From contig JBFMFE010000322.1 in the NCBI GenBank assembly GCA_040752295.1, forward strand, positions 4,797-68,796: a stretch of 64,000 nt of DNA, in the 5' to 3' direction. A program made the position numbers and the translations under genes. The notes beneath the pieces were generated by a model. The model did no database searches, was not told where the DNA came from, and saw nothing but the letters and a program-made list of their open reading frames with translations. Of this stretch, positions 43,391 through 52,665 are shown in pieces (the stretch's first letter is position 1; each line of letters begins with the position of its first letter). Source of the stretch: JBFMFE01 sp040752295. Its GTDB lineage: Bacteria; UBP15; UBA6099; JBFMBQ01.

Positions 43391-44305
43391 TCACAGTATC
43401 CCGAATTCCGAGAGCTCTTTTATTATTTCGCTCACAGCCGCGTCGTGGAGCGGCTCCAACGGCTGCGACATGATCGGAGAACAGATGCCGATAAGCGACA
43501 GGGCGACCTTCAACCCCTTCACGTAGGAACTCCAGGGCTGCCGCCCGTGCGTGTAGATACGCCTCAGCCGGTTGAAAGCCGATTGCATCTTGTCGAGGGA
43601 TTTCAGGTCTCTCTTCTTCGCCGCGTTATACAGCCCCGCGAGGAACGCCGGTATGAGGTTGGACGTGCCGAGGACGCACCCGTGTGCGCCCTTGACGAGG
43701 GCTTCCGCCGCGATGCCTTCGGCGCCGCAGAACACGCGGAAGTTCCCCCGGCGTTTGAACGTCCTGATCAGCTCGGTCATCTTCGAGGCTTCCGGGCGGC
43801 TGTCTTTGACTCCGATGATCGCCGGGTCGGCGCTTAACTTTTTCAGCGTCGCCGGCGTCACGGACGACCCGCCTGTGAAAGGCGGGTTGTTGTATATCAT
43901 CACCGGGAGTTCGATTTCGTCGGCGATGCGGACGAAGAATTTTTCCATCTCGCCTTCTTCGAGCGGGAAGTAGTAGGGCGGAATGACCACGGCGGCGTCG
44001 GCTCCTGCCTTCCGCGCGGCGGCGCCGTTTTTGATCACCTGCTGGAAGTCCGTGTCGGCGATGCCGGCGAGCACCGGGACTCTTCCCCCGGTTTCCTCGA
44101 CGGTCACCTCGATTACGTTTCTCCTTGTCTCGCGCGTCAGGTGCGGGAACTCGCCCGTTGTTCCGAGGGGGAAGACGCCGTGGACGCCGCCGTCGAGGAC
44201 GTAGCGCACGAGCCTGCGGAGGGCTTTTGTGTCGAGCCGGTCGGGTTTCGACAGAGGCGTGACGAGCGGCGTTATGATTCCCTCGAGCCTCTGCAGTTTT
44301 GACAT
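43391..44305 (-). CDS. DapA/NanA-family aldolase (dihydrodipicolinate synthase-like)
   Basis: A 304-residue class I aldolase of the DapA/N-acetylneuraminate-lyase family. LGTTGEF is the carboxylate-binding loop, YNNPPFTG carries the catalytic Tyr, and GVKDS carries the Schiff-base Lys. The start at 44305 is 4 bases after the TctA stop and gives a standard N-terminus (LEGIITPLVTPL); an ATG 15 codons upstream would overlap tctA. It is the last gene of the sialidase-like/TctCBA operon. That context favours cleavage of an imported sugar acid (sialic acid, keto-deoxy-gluconate or similar) over lysine biosynthesis. Confidence 0.9.
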   Translation of the reverse strand: MSKLQRLEGIITPLVTPLSKPDRLDTKALRRLVRYVLDGGVHGVFPLGTTGEFPHLTRETRRNVIEVTVEETGGRVPVLAGIADTDFQQVIKNGAAARKAGADAAVVIPPYYFPLEEGEMEKFFVRIADEIELPVMIYNNPPFTGGSSVTPATLKKLSADPAIIGVKDSRPEASKMTELIRTFKRRGNFRVFCGAEGIAAEALVKGAHGCVLGTSNLIPAFLAGLYNAAKKRDLKSLDKMQSAFNRLRRIYTHGRQPWSSYVKGLKVALSLIGICSPIMSQPLEPLHDAAVSEIIKELSEFGIL

Positions 44306-44309
44306 GTAC

Positions 44310-45785
44310 CTATGATATACGCTTCCGTTTCTTTTGCCAATCCTGAACAAGGGGGAGGACGAGCGAAAGGACGGCGAGGGCGATGAAGACCGCGGCGATG
44401 GGGCTGGCGATCATTCCGGCGACGTCGCCGGGGTGCGCGCGGAGGGCGTTGCGGAGGTTTTCCTCGGCGATGGGACCGAGGATCACGCCGAGGACGAGGG
44501 GTCCCATCGGGAAGCCCTGGAGTCTGAGCAGGTAGCCGGCGACCCCCGCGGCAAGCATGAGGGTGACGGAAAACATGGTGTTGGTCATGGAGAACGAGCC
44601 GACGACGCAGAGCACGACGACGAGCGGCCAGAGGAAATGGCGCGGGATGTTAACGGCTCGCGCGAAGAGCGGGGCGCCGATCAGGCGTATGGGCAGGACT
44701 AACAGGTTGGTGATCAGCAGACCGGCGAAGAGCGCGTTCACGAAACCGGCGTTCTCCTCGAAGAGGCGCGGCCCCGGACGCAGTCCGTGAACGATGAGCG
44801 CGCCCAGCAGGATCGCCGTCACCGAGTCGCCGGGGATGCCGAGCGTGAGCATCGGGATCATCGCGCCGCCGGTGACGGCGTTGTTCGCGGTCTCGGCGGC
44901 GGCGACTCCCTCGATTGAACCGCTTCCGAATTCCTCGGGCTTCTTCGAAATTTTCCTTGCCTGGTCGTACGCCATGAAGGAGGCGATGTCGCCGCCCGCG
45001 CCGGGGATCGCCCCCACGAGCGTGCCGATGGCGCTGGAAAGCGAGATCGCAGGGACGAGGCGCTTGAGATCGGCAGGACCGGGGAAGACGTTTCTTATCC
45101 CTTCCGCGACCCCGGCATTGCCGCGCGGCGCGCCCGCCTGAATCAGCGCCTCGGACATCGCGAAAACCCCGATGAGCAATGGAATGTACGAAATCCCCTC
45201 GTACAGGTCAGGTTCCCCGAAGGTGAATCTCGGGTAAGCGTCGATCGGGTCGAAACCGACGGTTGATATGAACATGCCGGCGGCGCCCATTATCAGTCCC
45301 TTCGTGAGTGAGCCTTCGGACACGCCTGCGATGATGCTCAGCCCGAAGAGGGCGAGGGCGAACATTTCGAAGTAGCCTATCCTGAGGGCGAAGCCGGCGA
45401 TCTGCGCCGCGACGAGGGCGAGGACGATCGCGCTTGCGACGCCGCCGCACGTCGAGGCGATGGCGGATACGTTCAGGGCGAGCGAGGCTTTGCCCTGCTG
45501 CGCCAGAGGGTAGCCGTCGAAGCACGTCGCGGCGGCGGCGGGTGTGCCGGGCGTGTGGATCAGTATCGCCGAGATGGCGCCGCCGTGCATCGTCCCGATG
45601 TATACACCCACCAGCATCATGAGTCCGGGCATGGGATCGAGCGCGAAGGTGAACGGCACGAGGAGTGCGACGGACATTGTGGCGGTCAGCCCGGGGAGCG
45701 CGCCGGCGACGATGCCGCCGACAAGCCCCGCAAGCATGAGCGCCGTGGTCTGAAGCGTGAGTACCGATGAGAGGGCTTCGAGCAT
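44310..45785 (-). CDS. tctA: Tripartite tricarboxylate transporter large permease (TctA)
   Basis: A 491-residue protein with about 12 transmembrane helices. Family marks include GALPGLTATM, GTMHGGAISAILIHTPGTPAA and the repeated AIPGAGGDIASF, with the LGIPGDSVTA loop. It forms the Na+- or H+-coupled core of a TctABC importer for carboxylates. It lies 43 bases after tctB. Confidence 0.95.
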   Translation of the reverse strand: MLEALSSVLTLQTTALMLAGLVGGIVAGALPGLTATMSVALLVPFTFALDPMPGLMMLVGVYIGTMHGGAISAILIHTPGTPAAAATCFDGYPLAQQGKASLALNVSAIASTCGGVASAIVLALVAAQIAGFALRIGYFEMFALALFGLSIIAGVSEGSLTKGLIMGAAGMFISTVGFDPIDAYPRFTFGEPDLYEGISYIPLLIGVFAMSEALIQAGAPRGNAGVAEGIRNVFPGPADLKRLVPAISLSSAIGTLVGAIPGAGGDIASFMAYDQARKISKKPEEFGSGSIEGVAAAETANNAVTGGAMIPMLTLGIPGDSVTAILLGALIVHGLRPGPRLFEENAGFVNALFAGLLITNLLVLPIRLIGAPLFARAVNIPRHFLWPLVVVLCVVGSFSMTNTMFSVTLMLAAGVAGYLLRLQGFPMGPLVLGVILGPIAEENLRNALRAHPGDVAGMIASPIAAVFIALAVLSLVLPLVQDWQKKRKRIS

Positions 45786-45828
45786 GTTTCCGGTGAGTGC
45801 TCCGTGCAGTCTCCCGGCGAGCGCCTCC

Positions 45829-46287
45829 CTAATAGCCGAAAGGCAGCGGTTGAAGCGGCACTTTCAGGAGGGCGCCGAAGAACAGGTATACGCCAATCGC
45901 CCCGGCGGCGGAAAACGCTAAGTTCCCGATGGGCTTCTCCCCCCTCATCCATTGCGTGGAAACGAAGAGAAACAGGGTGGTTGAAGGCAGGAACCCGAGG
46001 GGGTTCATCGCCATGACGTACGCGATCGCGAGGAGGAGGAACAGGACGGGGGAGAACGGGGCGGCGGTTTTTTCACCGCCCCCTTCGTCGGGGCGTTTAC
46101 GTGAGAGAATCGTCTGCAGCAGGAGCGCCGCGCCGAGCGCGCCGAGGAAAATGCCGATCAGGCGTGGAAAAAAGGAGGGACCCGGCGTCCCCTCAGTTCC
46201 CGCCGGCATGAGGGAAGCTTCCCGCAGCGCCCAGACCGATAAAGCGATGAAAAGCAGCGCCGTGGTTGATTGTGCCGCCTTTTTCAT
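45829..46287 (-). CDS. tctB: Tripartite tricarboxylate transporter small permease (TctB)
   Basis: A 152-residue protein with four transmembrane helices, the normal size and topology of TctB (DUF1468). GPSFFPRLIG after the first helix is the family's typical GPgffP motif, and PLGFLPSTTLF is also conserved. It is placed between tctC and tctA. Confidence 0.9.
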   Translation of the reverse strand: MKKAAQSTTALLFIALSVWALREASLMPAGTEGTPGPSFFPRLIGIFLGALGAALLLQTILSRKRPDEGGGEKTAAPFSPVLFLLLAIAYVMAMNPLGFLPSTTLFLFVSTQWMRGEKPIGNLAFSAAGAIGVYLFFGALLKVPLQPLPFGY

Positions 46288-46331
46288 GCCGCCCGGGTGG
46301 TTCCGCCCTCTTTCCGGGGTCTGACGTAGCG

Positions 46332-47324
46332 CTATCTGATCTCAAGCTTTTCGATTGTTTTCCTGAAACCCTCGCTCTGCTCCCTGACGAAGGCGAGGAA
46401 ATCCTCGCCATCGAGCCAGCCGAGCCGGACGCTCTGGTTTTTCATCTTTTTCTGGAATTCGGGGTTGTCGTATGCCTTTCTGAAACCCTCTATCAGCGTT
46501 TTTTTCACCGTCTCGGGCGTTCCTTTCGGCGCCGCCATGCCGCCCCACGCGCCGACGCTCACGGCGCTGCCGGTTTCGGCGGCGGCGGGCACGTCGGGGA
46601 AGTTGGGGTCGCGTTCTTCGTCAAGGACGGCGAGCATACGGAGTTTTCCCGCCTCGACGTTGGTCTGGACCTCGGCGGGGGCGACGGTCACGGCGTCTAT
46701 GTGCCCTCCGAGGAGCGATTTGACCGCGGGCGCCGCGCCCTTGTGCGGGATGTGGAGAAAATCGGTCCCGAGGCTCTGCTCCAGCCGTGCGGCGGCAAGG
46801 TGCCATATTGAAAAGGCGCCCGAGTTGCCGACTCTTATCCTGCCGGGATTCGCAGCGGCGTAAGCGGCGAAGTCGCGGAAGCTTTTCCACGGCGCGCCGG
46901 AGTTCACCGTTAGGGCGGCGGGTGTGTGGTTGATGCGGAAGAGGAGGTCGAAGTCATCGTACGAGACGGGGGCGAGTCCGCGGTGGGGGAGGATGGCGAT
47001 TTCGACGACCACGTACGTGACGGTGTAGCCGTCGGGCTTCGCTTTCGCCCCGGCGCTCATGCCCACCGCCCCCGCCCCGCCCGTCTTGTTGACCACGATT
47101 ACGGGGACGCCGAGTTCCTTTTCGGCGTAGTACGATATGGTGCGCGTCACGAGGTCGGAGGTTCCCCCCGGCGCGGGAGGGCAGATGACCGTGATGGGTT
47201 TCGACGGAAACTTTTTTTCCTTACGGGAACAGCCCGCGGGTAGGAGTAGTGCGGCGGCGGCGGCAACAGGGAGAAGCAGCGCTGCGGTTCGTCGTCGCGT
47301 GCGGATCACGTCCTTGGGCGTCAT
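46332..47324 (-). CDS. tctC: Tripartite tricarboxylate transporter binding lipoprotein (TctC)
   Basis: A 330-residue lipoprotein with lipobox LPAGC. After it comes the Bug/TctC fold: PITVICPPAPGGTSDLVTR and NKTGGAGAVGM (the carboxylate-binding loops), and HIPHKGAAPAVKSLLGGHID. It captures a carboxylate in the periplasm for TctA-TctB. Its start overlaps the stop of the sialidase-like gene by 4 bases, so uptake and extracellular hydrolysis are coupled. Confidence 0.95.
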   Translation of the reverse strand: MTPKDVIRTRRRTAALLLPVAAAAALLLPAGCSRKEKKFPSKPITVICPPAPGGTSDLVTRTISYYAEKELGVPVIVVNKTGGAGAVGMSAGAKAKPDGYTVTYVVVEIAILPHRGLAPVSYDDFDLLFRINHTPAALTVNSGAPWKSFRDFAAYAAANPGRIRVGNSGAFSIWHLAAARLEQSLGTDFLHIPHKGAAPAVKSLLGGHIDAVTVAPAEVQTNVEAGKLRMLAVLDEERDPNFPDVPAAAETGSAVSVGAWGGMAAPKGTPETVKKTLIEGFRKAYDNPEFQKKMKNQSVRLGWLDGEDFLAFVREQSEGFRKTIEKLEIR

Positions 47325-48409
47325 TTTTTATAGGGTTTTTGCATGATCCACTCTTTATTGAAAGCGGCGTGCTTGATGTTCGTCCGCTTGTAGGTGTAGG
47401 TGACGTGGATGACGCCGTCCCTCGATTGAATCAGCGAGGGATACGAGAACTCGCCGAACGTTTTTTCGAGGTCGCGCTTGAACGTCCAGGTTTTTCCCTC
47501 GTCGGTGGAAAGCGCGGCGGAGAGGGGCGTCCGGTCGTAGAACGAATCGTTGTAGATGAGGACGAGGCTCCCGTCGCGCAGGCGCGCGAGGTCTACCGCG
47601 GCGTTCGGGTTTGGGAAGGCGGTCGGCTCCGGGCTGCTCCATTTTTCGCCGCCGTCGGTGGAGACGGTTTTCATGATGAAGCCTTCTTTTGCGCCGGTCC
47701 TCATGTAGGCGAGAATGGCGCCGTCCGAGAGCTGGACGCTGGAAGGTTGAATTATGCCCCCGCCAGCCCTGAGGTTGATGCCGGTTTTCTTCCAGGTTTT
47801 TCCGCCGTCGGTCGTGAGGATGAAGCCGGGCGTGAACAGCACCTCGTTGTAGATGGGAAGTATGAACGTCCCGTCGTTGAGTATCAGCGGGTGGTTGCGT
47901 GTCATCCATCCCTTCTGCCCGATGAGCGTGTTTTCGCCGCTCCACGTTTTCCCCTCATCGTCGGACGTGCGGTAGTGCACCTTGCAGTCGTTCCATGTGC
48001 TGCCGTACATCACGACGTAGAAGAACCAGACCCTGCCGTCGCCGTCGGCGAAGAGAACGGGATTGCCCTCGGAAAGCCCCGGCGCGTCGTGCAGGATTTC
48101 GGGACTGGACCATTTCTCCGCGCCGGGCGCGAGGCGCGAGCAGAAGATGGCGACGTCGGTCGCCTTTTCCGCCGCCCCCGCGTACCATGCGGCGAAAAGC
48201 GCGCCGCCGGGCAGCTCCGTTACCGTGGAGCCGTGACACGAGGGGTAGCCGGGGATCTCGTCGAATATCAACTGCTCTTTGAAAAACGGCTTATCCATCG
48301 CGCCTTCCTCCCCGGCGAACGTCGGCGCGGCGGGCAGACGCCCCGTCAGAGCGGCGAGCAGGAAAAGAAAGCCTGCGAATCGTGCCGTCCACGTGTTCAT
48401 CAGCGCCAT
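47321..48409 (-). CDS. Exported sialidase-like BNR-repeat protein
   Basis: A 362-residue secreted protein (signal at about residues 4-30). Four Asp-boxes (SDDEGKTW, TDGGKTW, STDGGEKW, STDEGKTW) mark a six-bladed BNR propeller of the exo-sialidase/BNR type. The usual arginine triad cannot be confirmed by eye, so sialidase activity is not proven; related members act on other glycosides. A GTG at 48433 could extend it by 8 residues, but the extended -10 element at 48435-48443 would put transcription start downstream of it, so the ATG at 48409 or 48400 is preferred. First gene of the tctCBA operon. Confidence 0.8.
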   Translation of the reverse strand: MALMNTWTARFAGFLFLLAALTGRLPAAPTFAGEEGAMDKPFFKEQLIFDEIPGYPSCHGSTVTELPGGALFAAWYAGAAEKATDVAIFCSRLAPGAEKWSSPEILHDAPGLSEGNPVLFADGDGRVWFFYVVMYGSTWNDCKVHYRTSDDEGKTWSGENTLIGQKGWMTRNHPLILNDGTFILPIYNEVLFTPGFILTTDGGKTWKKTGINLRAGGGIIQPSSVQLSDGAILAYMRTGAKEGFIMKTVSTDGGEKWSSPEPTAFPNPNAAVDLARLRDGSLVLIYNDSFYDRTPLSAALSTDEGKTWTFKRDLEKTFGEFSYPSLIQSRDGVIHVTYTYKRTNIKHAAFNKEWIMQKPYKK

Positions 48410-48434
48410 CACGTCCGGTTCGATGCGGTTCACA

Positions 48435-48443
48435 ATTATATCA
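48435..48443 (-). promoter_or_regulatory. Extended -10 promoter of the sialidase-tctCBA-dapA-like operon
   Basis: Minus-strand TGA then a perfect TATAAT (48440-48435). The predicted transcription start is near 48428, which excludes the GTG at 48433 as start codon. No other promoter-like element is seen before the dapA-like gene. Confidence 0.6.
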
Positions 48444-48464
48444 GAAAGCCGGTTTGAATCGCCG

Positions 48465-49616
48465 TCACTTTTTTTCTTCCGTTTCCGCGAGGAAAGCGGG
48501 TTCCAGCGGGAACAGGATGCGCACGTGGGTGACGTCCGCGAGGGCGTCGTCCACGCGCCCCTTCACCTCCGGCATACGCTGCCATTTCCCCCCCTCGATG
48601 CGCACCTGGACGATGTACATGTCGAGCATCTCCTCGATGGTCCTCCCCGAGGTTCCCATCGGGAAGTAAACGGGGCGCAGGTACAGGGAAAAAAGCGGCG
48701 CCGCGCCCTCTGTCGAGGGGGCTTCCACCGACGTGGGACCCACGACCATCCACTGCGTCAGCAGACGGGCGTTTTTCATCTCGGGACTCATGGCGTGATT
48801 CTCGGGGATGATCTGGAATCCGCCGACTTCGCCCGGTGGCGACGTGGACACGCAGATGACGCCCGTGTGGTTCGCGCGGATGCGCCCGACGTCGGCGTAA
48901 AGCGAACCCGCGAACCGCCCGACGCCGGCGACCGGCTTGAGCACCATCCCGATCACCCTCGCGCCGCCCCCGGCGTAGCGCACAAGTATGCGCCCGCCGA
49001 AGCGGTTCTCGAAGACGATTTCCGACGGGAGCCGGACCGGGCGCAGCACCTTTATCTGGATCGTGTCCCCCTCGCGCGGCTGGTACAGCGCCGGGATCGG
49101 AACCCATTTGCCCCCGTCCTTTAAGAAGACGGGGTTTCCGACGAACGGCGATAACCCGCCGCCGAATATCCCGGTCCCGGCAGGAATGTCGGTCATTATC
49201 GAGGACGAGGCGCTGTAGTAGGATTTGTAATCCGCGGGTTTTTCGTACATTTCCGCGGGCAGTATGCTGAGAACGGCGCCCCGGTCGCCGGACTGCCGAA
49301 CCTTGACGTGGACCGCGTTGACGGCGACGGCAGCCACGGACCGCTGCCACGCCCACCCGCTCGCGGTGTAGCCGCTCTCGTTCAACCGCCCCGCCGCGGC
49401 GAGGACTGTGCCCGCTCGCTTCGTTTCCCCGCTCCGCTTGACGTAAACCCCGCCTCCCGCCCGGTTTTCGATCACGATGCTGAACAGTTCCTCCAGCGCG
49501 GGATAGTTCTCTTCCGCCGCAGCCTCCGGCGCGCCGCGCGCGTTTTCGAGAACGGCGAACGACGCGGCGGAACACAGGACGCAGAGGACGGCGACCGCGG
49601 CGCACGCTGTCTTCAT
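48465..49616 (-). CDS. Exported protein of unknown function
   Basis: A 383-residue protein. The start at 49616 gives a normal signal peptide (MKTACAAVAVLCVLC...) behind AAGGACG; an in-frame extension of 37 charged residues upstream looks untranslated. The mature part has two similar halves: VIENRAGGGVYVKRSGETKRAG and IVFENRFGGRILVRYAGGGAR share a pattern, so an internal duplication is likely. No family is recognised. It lies just upstream of the sialidase-like operon promoter. Confidence 0.7.
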   Translation of the reverse strand: MKTACAAVAVLCVLCSAASFAVLENARGAPEAAAEENYPALEELFSIVIENRAGGGVYVKRSGETKRAGTVLAAAGRLNESGYTASGWAWQRSVAAVAVNAVHVKVRQSGDRGAVLSILPAEMYEKPADYKSYYSASSSIMTDIPAGTGIFGGGLSPFVGNPVFLKDGGKWVPIPALYQPREGDTIQIKVLRPVRLPSEIVFENRFGGRILVRYAGGGARVIGMVLKPVAGVGRFAGSLYADVGRIRANHTGVICVSTSPPGEVGGFQIIPENHAMSPEMKNARLLTQWMVVGPTSVEAPSTEGAAPLFSLYLRPVYFPMGTSGRTIEEMLDMYIVQVRIEGGKWQRMPEVKGRVDDALADVTHVRILFPLEPAFLAETEEKK

Positions 49617-49787
49617 TTCACGTCCTTTGCCGTTTCGCCGTCGTTCCGTCTCCGGTTTTTCCATTTCAGCGCGGATTTTCCGCGTTTCTTCAGGGTTGCG
49701 TGTGGTTTTCTTTCCGGCGTCGTCCATCCGACCCGAACCGCCGGTGATTATCCCGTGCGTGGTTTTCGCTTTCGGTCCGTCGGCGCT

Positions 49788-51131
49788 CTACAGAAACATG
49801 GCGCCCGCGACCAGCAGCCCCGCCGCCGCCAGTCCCCACATGTACGGGAGGGTTTTGCGCGTGAACACCATCACGTCCTTTCCGAGGTATCCCGCGAGCC
49901 AGGCGTTGTGCGTGTTCGTGGGGTCGCTCACGCCCTGGATCATTCCCACCGAGAGCAGGGCGCCCATGATCGCCGCCGGGGGTAGCGTGCCGGTGGCGAG
50001 CATGACCCCGGCAAGCCCCGCGCCCATACCGTATATGTTGAGCGGTCCCCGGTAGAGCGCGAGGGGAGCGAGAAGCGAGAACACGGCGACGTATCCCGGG
50101 AGGGTCTGCGGCATGGCGCGTTTCAGTATCGGTTCCATGAAGCCGCCGACGGCGGGGTGAGTCACGGCGTTCAGGATCATGCCGATGCCGACGAGGAGGG
50201 CGATGGCGGGCGCCGACGCGGAGACGCCCTCGATGGCGCACCTCGTCAGCCGCTGCACGTTCCCGCCGTCGGTCCTGAACGTCGTGACGACCCCGAAGAC
50301 TATCCCGGCGAAGAGCGCCGCGTTTATGGGAAAATAGTACGGGTTCGGGGGTTTTTCGAGGAGGTTGTAAACGTTGAACGGCACGAGGAGAAGGATCGGG
50401 ACGACGGGGGTGAGAAGCGCGAGCGGGTTAAGGCGCGGCGGTTCCTCGACCGGTCCGGTCATCGCCCAGAACGATGACACCCCCCGGCGCAGGTTGACGA
50501 TCAGGAACAGAGATGCGACGGCGGCGAAGACCGCCCCGAACACCGCCGCGAAACGGAACACCTCCGCCTGCGTCAGCCCGAGCACGCCGATGTAGACCGC
50601 CCAGTTCGCCGGGTTGAAAGTCCCCCCCAGGCTGAGTCCGAGCAGAAACAGGCACCCCGCAGCCTCCGCGCCCACTCCCGCCGAAAGCATTATCGGCATC
50701 ACGAGCGTCGCCACCATGATCACCGCGCCCAGCCCCCCCAGCGTCGTGAAAAGCACCGCTGTGGCGCCCGTGAGAAGGAAGCAGACCGCGACCGGGCTGT
50801 CGCCGCCCAGCTCCGAAGCCCATCGTATCATCGCCTTCGATACGCCGGACGCCTTCAGCAGTTCCGCCAGGACGGCGCCGAGGATTATCGTCACCATCAC
50901 GTTCGCCAGACGCACCGTCCCTTCGGCGATCACGACGCCGAAGAAGTCCTTCGCGAGAACCACGGCGTGGGACCCCGGATAGACCGGTCGGACGCCGTAG
51001 TGGAATATTCCCCCGGCGATGAAGAGCGCCGCCGCCATGAGGGGCAGCGCGATGAGCGCCGGAAGTTTCCCGAGGTACATCAGCGCCGCGAACGCGAGGA
51101 ACACGGCGACCAGAGCGAGTCCTATCATCAT
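49788..51131 (-). CDS. Ion-transporter-superfamily permease (GntP/DcuC/CitM type)
   Basis: A 447-residue inner-membrane protein with about 12 helices and two re-entrant loops rich in small residues (LFTTLGGLGAVIMVATLVMP; NPANWAVYIG and the repeat SDPTNTHNAW). This inverted-repeat, hairpin-containing pattern is that of the IT superfamily (gluconate, C4-dicarboxylate or citrate carriers). The exact family cannot be fixed by eye. It is separated by 171 bases from the exported unknown gene. Confidence 0.78.
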   Translation of the reverse strand: MMIGLALVAVFLAFAALMYLGKLPALIALPLMAAALFIAGGIFHYGVRPVYPGSHAVVLAKDFFGVVIAEGTVRLANVMVTIILGAVLAELLKASGVSKAMIRWASELGGDSPVAVCFLLTGATAVLFTTLGGLGAVIMVATLVMPIMLSAGVGAEAAGCLFLLGLSLGGTFNPANWAVYIGVLGLTQAEVFRFAAVFGAVFAAVASLFLIVNLRRGVSSFWAMTGPVEEPPRLNPLALLTPVVPILLLVPFNVYNLLEKPPNPYYFPINAALFAGIVFGVVTTFRTDGGNVQRLTRCAIEGVSASAPAIALLVGIGMILNAVTHPAVGGFMEPILKRAMPQTLPGYVAVFSLLAPLALYRGPLNIYGMGAGLAGVMLATGTLPPAAIMGALLSVGMIQGVSDPTNTHNAWLAGYLGKDVMVFTRKTLPYMWGLAAAGLLVAGAMFL

Positions 51132-51144
51132 GCGGGTGTGCCTT

Positions 51145-52542
51145 TCACCGGGCGCTTCCGCGGGTTTCCGGCGGGGCGTTTTTAACGTGGGAATGCCACT
51201 GCGGCTTTCGGGGCGCGTCCGTCCCGGCGCCGGGGGCGCTCCCCGTCCGCTGCGGGTTTTTCCGCACGATCACCCTGTTTATCCTGCGCTTGTTCATGCT
51301 CTCGACGGTGAAAGTCATGTCTTTGAACACGACGCTTTCCCCCGGTTTGGGGACCTTTCCGAGCGTCGTGAATATGAAGCCGCCGAGGGTGTCGAAATCT
51401 TCGCTCTCGGGAAGGCGCGATTCGAGTACGTCGTTGAGTTCGGAGACGGGAATCCGTGCGTTGACGTGGAGCGTGTTTTCGTCAATCCAGCGGTACAGGG
51501 GTTCCTCGGTGTCGTATTCGTCCCTGATTTCGCCCACGATTTCTTCGAGCAGGTCTTCGAGTGTGACAAGCCCGCTCGTGACACCGTGTTCGTCCACGAC
51601 GATCGCCATGTGGACGCGCCTCTTCTGGAATTTCCTGAGAAGGTCGTCAATCTTTTTCGTTTCGGGCACGAAGTAAGGCTCGCGCATGACGGCGTCCACC
51701 GACTCGTCCGCTCTGCCCTCGATCAGGGCGCGTATGAGGTCTTTGGAGTTGACGATCCCCACTATGTTCTCGAGCGTGCCGCTGTAGATGGGGACCCTCG
51801 AGTGCCCCACGTTTTCGACGAACGAAGCCATCTTCCCGATGGTGATTTCCCTGGGCGCGCACGCCATGTCGGGTCTGGGCACCATGACCTCTTTCACGTA
51901 GGTGTCGCCGAACTCGAATATGCTGTGGATCATCTCCCGCTCGTCCTTCTCGATCACGCCCTCCTCTTCGCCGGTGGTTACCATGCCGAGGATTTCCGCC
52001 TCCGTGACGAACGGTCCCTCGCGCGCGGGCTTCCCGCCGAACAGCCTGATGATCCGGTTGCTGGCTGTCATCATGATCCACGTGAAGGGGGTTATCAGCC
52101 GGTCCACGAGCACGAGGGGTCTGATCGCCGCCATGGAGTACCGCTCCGGGTTGTGCACGGCGAGTATCTTCGGGATGATCTCCCCGAACGTGATGAACAC
52201 CACCGCCACCGTCATGATGCTTATGGTCGGCTCCACCCACCCGGGAGGGCGCAGGTCGTGCGCGGAAACGACTGAATGGACGATCTTCGTCATGACCCAC
52301 TCGGCGCTGATCGCGACGAAGTTGATGCCGATCAGCATCGTGGTGAGCAGCTTGTTGGGGTTGTCCAGCCAGAGCTTAATCGCGCCCTCGCGCCGGTGGT
52401 CCTTCCTCGCGATCTCCTTGAGCCTGTGGCGGCTCATCGCCACGAGCGCCGTCTCGACCGAGGAAAAGAACGCGCCGCTCAGAAACAGGCACACCAGTAT
52501 TACGACGAGGTAAAAAGGAATCGTTTCCAAACCTGTGATCAA
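51145..52542 (-). CDS. CNNM/CorC-type transporter (HlyC/CorC family)
   Basis: A 465-residue protein. An N-terminal DUF21 membrane domain with the conserved SSVETALVAMS and FGEIIPKILA segments is followed by two CBS domains (MVPRPDMACAPREI; KKIDDLLRKFQ) and a C-terminal CorC_HlyC domain (DEYDTEEPLY...FDTLGGFIFTTLG). The family exports or controls Mg2+/Co2+. It sits 13 bases before the permease gene. The tail of about 40 residues is low-complexity. Confidence 0.93.
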   Translation of the reverse strand: MITGLETIPFYLVVILVCLFLSGAFFSSVETALVAMSRHRLKEIARKDHRREGAIKLWLDNPNKLLTTMLIGINFVAISAEWVMTKIVHSVVSAHDLRPPGWVEPTISIMTVAVVFITFGEIIPKILAVHNPERYSMAAIRPLVLVDRLITPFTWIMMTASNRIIRLFGGKPAREGPFVTEAEILGMVTTGEEEGVIEKDEREMIHSIFEFGDTYVKEVMVPRPDMACAPREITIGKMASFVENVGHSRVPIYSGTLENIVGIVNSKDLIRALIEGRADESVDAVMREPYFVPETKKIDDLLRKFQKRRVHMAIVVDEHGVTSGLVTLEDLLEEIVGEIRDEYDTEEPLYRWIDENTLHVNARIPVSELNDVLESRLPESEDFDTLGGFIFTTLGKVPKPGESVVFKDMTFTVESMNKRRINRVIVRKNPQRTGSAPGAGTDAPRKPQWHSHVKNAPPETRGSAR

Positions 52543-52665
52543 CAGTGAATATAACCCATCCCCCGCGGGAATGTCAAATCGGGGCGGTCCGGCGCGGCGG
52601 GCGGCGCGGAACCTGTCTCGCTGCTTCGGCGCTTTACCGGCAGCGGTCTTTCCCGCCGCCCTTCA

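Noticed and set aside
43391..44305. Lysine-pathway DapA
   Set aside because: The catalytic residues fit, but the gene is the last of a BNR-TctCBA operon with no lysine genes nearby, so I left it as a DapA/NanA-family aldolase without a gene symbol.
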